Source: Bifidobacteriaceae bacterium
GTDB taxonomy: Bacteria; Actinomycetota; Actinomycetes; Actinomycetales; WQXJ01
DNA length: 15,746 nt
Direction of reading: 5' to 3'
NCBI GenBank assembly: GCA_031278075.1
Contig: JAITLE010000049.1
Span: forward strand, 1 to 15,746
Part shown: one piece after another, positions 13,255 to 15,746 of the stretch
Numbering within the stretch: position 1 is the first letter of the stretch
Layout: each line of letters begins with the position of its first letter
Notes under the pieces: generated by a model
The model's input: the letters and a program-made list of their open reading frames with translations, nothing else
Databases searched by the model: none
What the model was told of the DNA's origin: nothing
Translations under genes and position numbers: made by a program

Positions 13255-14315
13255 CCGGTGACGCCCGCCGCCTCCGCGAGCATCGCGACGTATTCGTCGA
13301 GGACCCACGTGATCGCTAGCGGCGTCGGGTTGGCTGCGGTGCCGAGGGGACCGCTCCCGTCGAGGAAGACGACGGCATCGGCCGCGATGGCGGGCATTTG
13401 CGACAACAGCGGGTCGGCCTTCAACGTGTCGACTAGCTCTTGGTTGCCGTAGGTGACGATGAGTTCGACGTCCTCGAACTGGTCGACCTGTTCGGCGCTG
13501 ACGCTACCGGCGAATTGTCCAGCGGCCGAGGCTTCGGCGACCGCCGCGGGCGTCACCAAGCCGAGGTCCTCGAAGAAGGCCGCCCGGGTGTCGTTGGCGG
13601 TGTAGAAGTTGACCACGGACAGGTCCGTCGTGTCGACGTGCGTCACGAACATTGTGGTGGTGCCGGCCAGGCCCGGGTACTTCGCCACAGTTTGGGCGAT
13701 CTGGGCCTCGATCTGGGCTACCAGCGCCTCGCCTTCGGCCTCAAGCCCCATGCCTTTCGCGTTGTACCTGATGACATCGCGCCACGATGTCGACCACGCC
13801 GCCTCGGGGTAGGGGACGACGGGCGCGATCTCGCTGAGGAGCTCGTAATCCTCCTCACTCAGGCCAGAGTAGGCGGCGAGGATGACGTCGGGTTTGGTGT
13901 TGGCCACACCCTCGAAGTCGATCCCGTCGGTCTCGTCGAAGAGGACGGGCATCTCGCCGCCGAGTTCCGCGAGGCGCTCCTCGACCCAAGGCAGGAGGCC
14001 GTCGCCATCGTCGTCGCCGAAATTCGCCGCCGCCATGCCGACAGGCACCACGCCGAGCGCCAACGGCACCTCGTGGTTGGCCCACGCGACGGTGGCCACG
14101 CGGACCGGCTGGGCGGTGATCGTGGTGGTCCCGAAGGCGTGGTCGATCGTGATCGGGTACTGCGCCGCGACGGTTGACGGCGCTTCGGCAGGCGAGTTGG
14201 AGGTGGTCGGCGCTGAACTGGTCGGGGCGGAACTCGGGGATGAGCCGCAGGCCGACAAGGCGAAGGCGGTGGTGGCGACGGTGGCCGCGATGGCCAAGAG
14301 GGGGCGAGAACGCAT
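13251..14315 (-). CDS. Iron-siderophore substrate-binding lipoprotein
   Basis: This is a 354-residue lipoprotein that captures ferric siderophores outside the cell and delivers them to the permeases. The signal peptide is Arg-rich then hydrophobic and ends in the lipobox ALSAC (Cys23 acylated), followed by a Ser/Pro/Thr/Ala linker to about residue 50. The mature part fits the FecB/FepB periplasmic-binding fold: VRVATVAWANHEVPLALGVVPVG, VLFDETDGIDFEGVANTKPDVILAAYSG, EIAPVVPYP and a long central helix (EALVAQIEAQIAQTV). ATG 14315 gives the cleaner signal peptide; a GTG at 14330 adds five residues and is possible. It is the first gene of the operon, downstream of an iron box. Confidence 0.92.
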   Translation of the reverse strand: MRSRPLLAIAATVATTAFALSACGSSPSSAPTSSAPTTSNSPAEAPSTVAAQYPITIDHAFGTTTITAQPVRVATVAWANHEVPLALGVVPVGMAAANFGDDDGDGLLPWVEERLAELGGEMPVLFDETDGIDFEGVANTKPDVILAAYSGLSEEDYELLSEIAPVVPYPEAAWSTSWRDVIRYNAKGMGLEAEGEALVAQIEAQIAQTVAKYPGLAGTTTMFVTHVDTTDLSVVNFYTANDTRAAFFEDLGLVTPAAVAEASAAGQFAGSVSAEQVDQFEDVELIVTYGNQELVDTLKADPLLSQMPAIAADAVVFLDGSGPLGTAANPTPLAITWVLDEYVAMLAEAAGVTG

Positions 14316-14366
14316 GCGACAGTTGCTCACTTTCTGGTAGGGCGGTCTGGGCTACCCATAGGGAAC

Positions 14367-14385
14367 TTAGGTAAGCCTTGCCTAA
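14367..14385 (-). promoter_or_regulatory. DtxR/IdeR iron box
   Basis: TTAGGTAAGCCTTGCCTAA is a 19-bp interrupted palindrome: the left arm TTAGGTAAG and the reverse complement of the right arm, TTAGGCAAG, differ at one of nine positions. It matches the DtxR/IdeR consensus TTAGGTTAGGCTAACCTAA closely at both ends. It begins one base downstream of the predicted -10, so an iron-bound repressor would block transcription initiation of the siderophore importer operon. Confidence 0.88.
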
Positions 14386-14386
14386 G

Positions 14387-14416
14387 AGTGTAGGACGGTC
14401 GTGTTGGAGGTCGCAA
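14387..14416 (-). promoter_or_regulatory. Promoter of the siderophore importer operon
   Basis: On the minus strand TTGCGA (14416-14411) and TACACT (14392-14387) are separated by 18 bp, a good match to a housekeeping actinobacterial promoter. Transcription would start about 7 nt further on, inside the iron box, leaving a leader of roughly 50-65 nt to the lipoprotein start. This contrasts with the leaderless promoters elsewhere in the window. Confidence 0.65.
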
Positions 14417-14464
14417 TCGCGAGATTCAGACCGGGACTGTCGCAATTCGGACAGCAGGGCCGCC

Positions 14465-15265
14465 TTAGCTGTCGCGGAACCGCCCCGGAGACAAACCGGT
14501 GACCCGTTTGAAAGCGGCGCCGAAGGCGCTCGCGGAACGGTAGCCGACGCGGTCGGCCACCTCGTCGACGGCCAACCCCCCGCCCAGCAACAAGGCCGCC
14601 TGCTGCGCGCGGAACGCCGCCAGCCAATCGGCGAAGCCTAGGCCGGTCTCCGCCCGGAAGGCCCGGGTGATCGTCCGGCCGGAGACTGCGAGTTCGCGCG
14701 CCCAATCCGCCAGAGAACGCGAGTCGGCGGGGTCGCTTTGGCACGCGGCCACGATCGGGGCGAGCAACGGGCGGCACGGCATGTGGACTAAGAGAGCTTG
14801 AGGCGAGGGCGCCAGCAGATCGAACACGAGCATCTCGGCCAGGTGGCGGGAGCGCGGCGCTAGATCTGGCTCGACCAGGCGGTCCAGCAGCAGCGCCAGC
14901 AGTGGCGTGACCTCGATCGCGACGGGCTCGAGCGGCAGCGCCGCGGTGGCGCCGACGTCGAAGTGCGCGGTCCGGTACCACGTCCCGCGCGGCGCGCGGC
15001 CCTCATGCAACAGGCCGGCGGGCACCCACAAGCCGACCGCCGGAGTGATTGTCCAGGTCCGCGTGCCGATCGTGGCGGTCGACGCGCCCCGCCGGTTCCA
15101 GAGCAGCTCATGCGTCGCATGGGCGTGCGCCGCCCAGACGGTGTCCAGCCGCACCGCCTCGCTCATCCCGGTGATCGTGAACGGCATGACGATCTCGCCC
15201 GGCGCGAAGATCGGCAAATCCCGCCGGTCAATCGCGCCCGGGCCCGTCACACGCCGTCTGGCCAC
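14465..15265 (-). CDS. AraC-family transcriptional regulator
   Basis: This is a 266-residue protein. The N-terminal half (about 30-130) reads as an AraC-type cupin sensor (AHAHATHELLWNRRGAST, then WVPAGLLHEG and TWYRTAHFDV, the usual strand pattern). The C-terminal 100 residues are the double HTH: LADWARELAVSGRTITRAFR for the first, AVDEVADRVGYRSASAFGAAFKRVTGLSPGRFR for the second with the family signature. GTG 15265 is chosen because GACAAT stands 6 nt before it; the frame extends upstream to 15334 without family similarity. It is on the same strand as and upstream of the siderophore operon, with 14331-14464 between. AraC proteins beside siderophore importers (for example YbtA, AlcR) often act as siderophore-responsive activators, which I infer here. 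Confidence 0.88.
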   Translation of the reverse strand: MARRRVTGPGAIDRRDLPIFAPGEIVMPFTITGMSEAVRLDTVWAAHAHATHELLWNRRGASTATIGTRTWTITPAVGLWVPAGLLHEGRAPRGTWYRTAHFDVGATAALPLEPVAIEVTPLLALLLDRLVEPDLAPRSRHLAEMLVFDLLAPSPQALLVHMPCRPLLAPIVAACQSDPADSRSLADWARELAVSGRTITRAFRAETGLGFADWLAAFRAQQAALLLGGGLAVDEVADRVGYRSASAFGAAFKRVTGLSPGRFRDS

Positions 15266-15271
15266 CCGCCC

Positions 15272-15277
15272 ATTGTC
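15272..15277 (-). promoter_or_regulatory. Leaderless-type -10 (GACAAT) of the araC-family gene
   Basis: On the minus strand GACAAT, then GGGCGG, then GTG. The motif and the 6-nt spacing are the same as before the fructosamine kinase gene and nearly the same as before pat (GACGAT). No ribosome binding site is required if the message is leaderless. No iron box is seen at this promoter. Confidence 0.5.
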
Positions 15278-15449
15278 CCCCCGCGGCTGTTCGGCGGTCG
15301 CCTGGCCGATGCCGCCCGCCCGCCAACCGCCCACAAAACCGGGCTGCCGTCCCGATTATCAGCACCCAATCCCCGCCGAACCGCATGCGAAACCACAGGC
15401 CACAGCCCCGAGGGCCACCCACCCAGACCAAGCGTCAGGAGTTAGGGGG

Positions 15450-15746
15450 GTTTTGGCGACTCTTGTGCCGCCGGGCCTGGGTTTTGGCGACTCTTGTGCC
15501 GCCGGGCCTGGGTTTTGGCGACTTCTGTGCCCCACCCCCCGAGTTTCGGCGACTTCTGTGCCCCACCACCCGAGTTTCGGCGACTTCTGTGCCGCTCGAC
15601 CCGAGTTTTGGCGACTTGTGTGCCCCTCGATCCGAGTTTTGGCGACTTCTGGGCCCCCCCCCCCGAGATTTGGCGACTTTTGTGCCCCCCAACCCGGGTT
15701 TTGGCGACTTTTGTGCCCCTCCACCCGAGTTTTGGCGACTTTTGTG
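15450..15746. repeat. 31-bp tandem repeat array (nine full units plus partial)
   Basis: Units start at 15450, 15481, 15512, 15543, 15574, 15605, 15636, 15667, 15698 and 15729; the last is cut by the window edge, so the array continues. Each unit has an 18-bp core, consensus GTTTTGGCGACTTTTGTG, and a 13-bp C-rich part that varies. Units 1 and 2 are identical; units 3-5 carry CTTCTGTG; units 9 and 10 share the exact core. The period is constant to the base. The gap 15266-15449 before it holds only the araC promoter. It is not a CRISPR array: the 13-bp spacers are too short and too alike. A tandem protein-binding site or a satellite-like repeat is possible. Confidence 0.92.

Noticed and set aside
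14437..14454. Hairpin CTGTC...GACAG after the araC stop as a terminator
   Set aside because: The stem is only 5 bp with an 8-nt loop and no T-run; too weak to call.
15450..15746. CRISPR array
   Set aside because: Conserved core is 18 bp and the 'spacers' are 13 bp, C-rich and related to one another; no cas genes are present.

Overview
The window is high-GC DNA with start codons, leaderless-type promoters (TANNNT or GACAAT placed 6-8 nt before the start codon) and a DtxR/IdeR-type iron box that together point to an actinomycete. The purB type and the overall gene style would fit Micrococcales or a relative, but I cannot name a genus from this window alone. No rRNA, tRNA, CRISPR array or transposase gene was found.

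Layout. (1) 1-2702 is a toxin-antitoxin cluster: the 3' end of an MntA-like nucleotidyltransferase overlapping a HepT-like HEPN ribonuclease; a ribbon-helix-helix VapB overlapping a PIN-domain VapC; a second PIN toxin preceded by an excisionase-type HTH antitoxin (VapBC50-like arrangement); and, on the opposite strand, an N-terminally truncated RelB/DinJ antitoxin remnant. A 19-bp near-perfect direct repeat lies between the two vapBC-type modules. (2) 2784-5605 (minus strand) holds an aromatic amino acid aminotransferase (Pat/HisC family) and a two-gene unit in which a WXG100-like small helical protein overlaps a large helical plus alpha/beta-hydrolase protein; this looks like a possible type VII secretion substrate pair. 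(3) 5753-8999 (plus strand) carries a fructosamine kinase-family protein, a small Pro/Gln/Tyr-rich two-helix membrane protein, adenylosuccinate lyase (purB) and, 4 nt behind it, a CopZ-like heavy-metal chaperone. (4) 9027-10121 (minus) is an Old Yellow Enzyme-type flavin oxidoreductase. (5) 10383-14315 (minus) is an iron-siderophore ABC importer operon in the order lipoprotein, two FecCD permeases, ATPase, with every junction a 4-nt stop/start overlap. It has a strong-looking promoter whose start region is covered by an iron box, and an AraC-family regulator lies upstream on the same strand. (6) 15450 to the window end is a tandem array of 31-bp units (nine full copies and a partial one) that runs off the window.

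How it fits together. The siderophore block is the clearest system: iron-loaded DtxR/IdeR would shut the promoter, and the AraC protein is a natural candidate for a siderophore-responsive activator. No siderophore biosynthesis genes are present, so uptake of a siderophore made elsewhere is plausible. The least explained items are the WXG100-like/hydrolase pair, the 31-bp array with its conserved 18-bp core and variable C-rich spacer, and the packing of several different toxin-antitoxin types with a decayed one.
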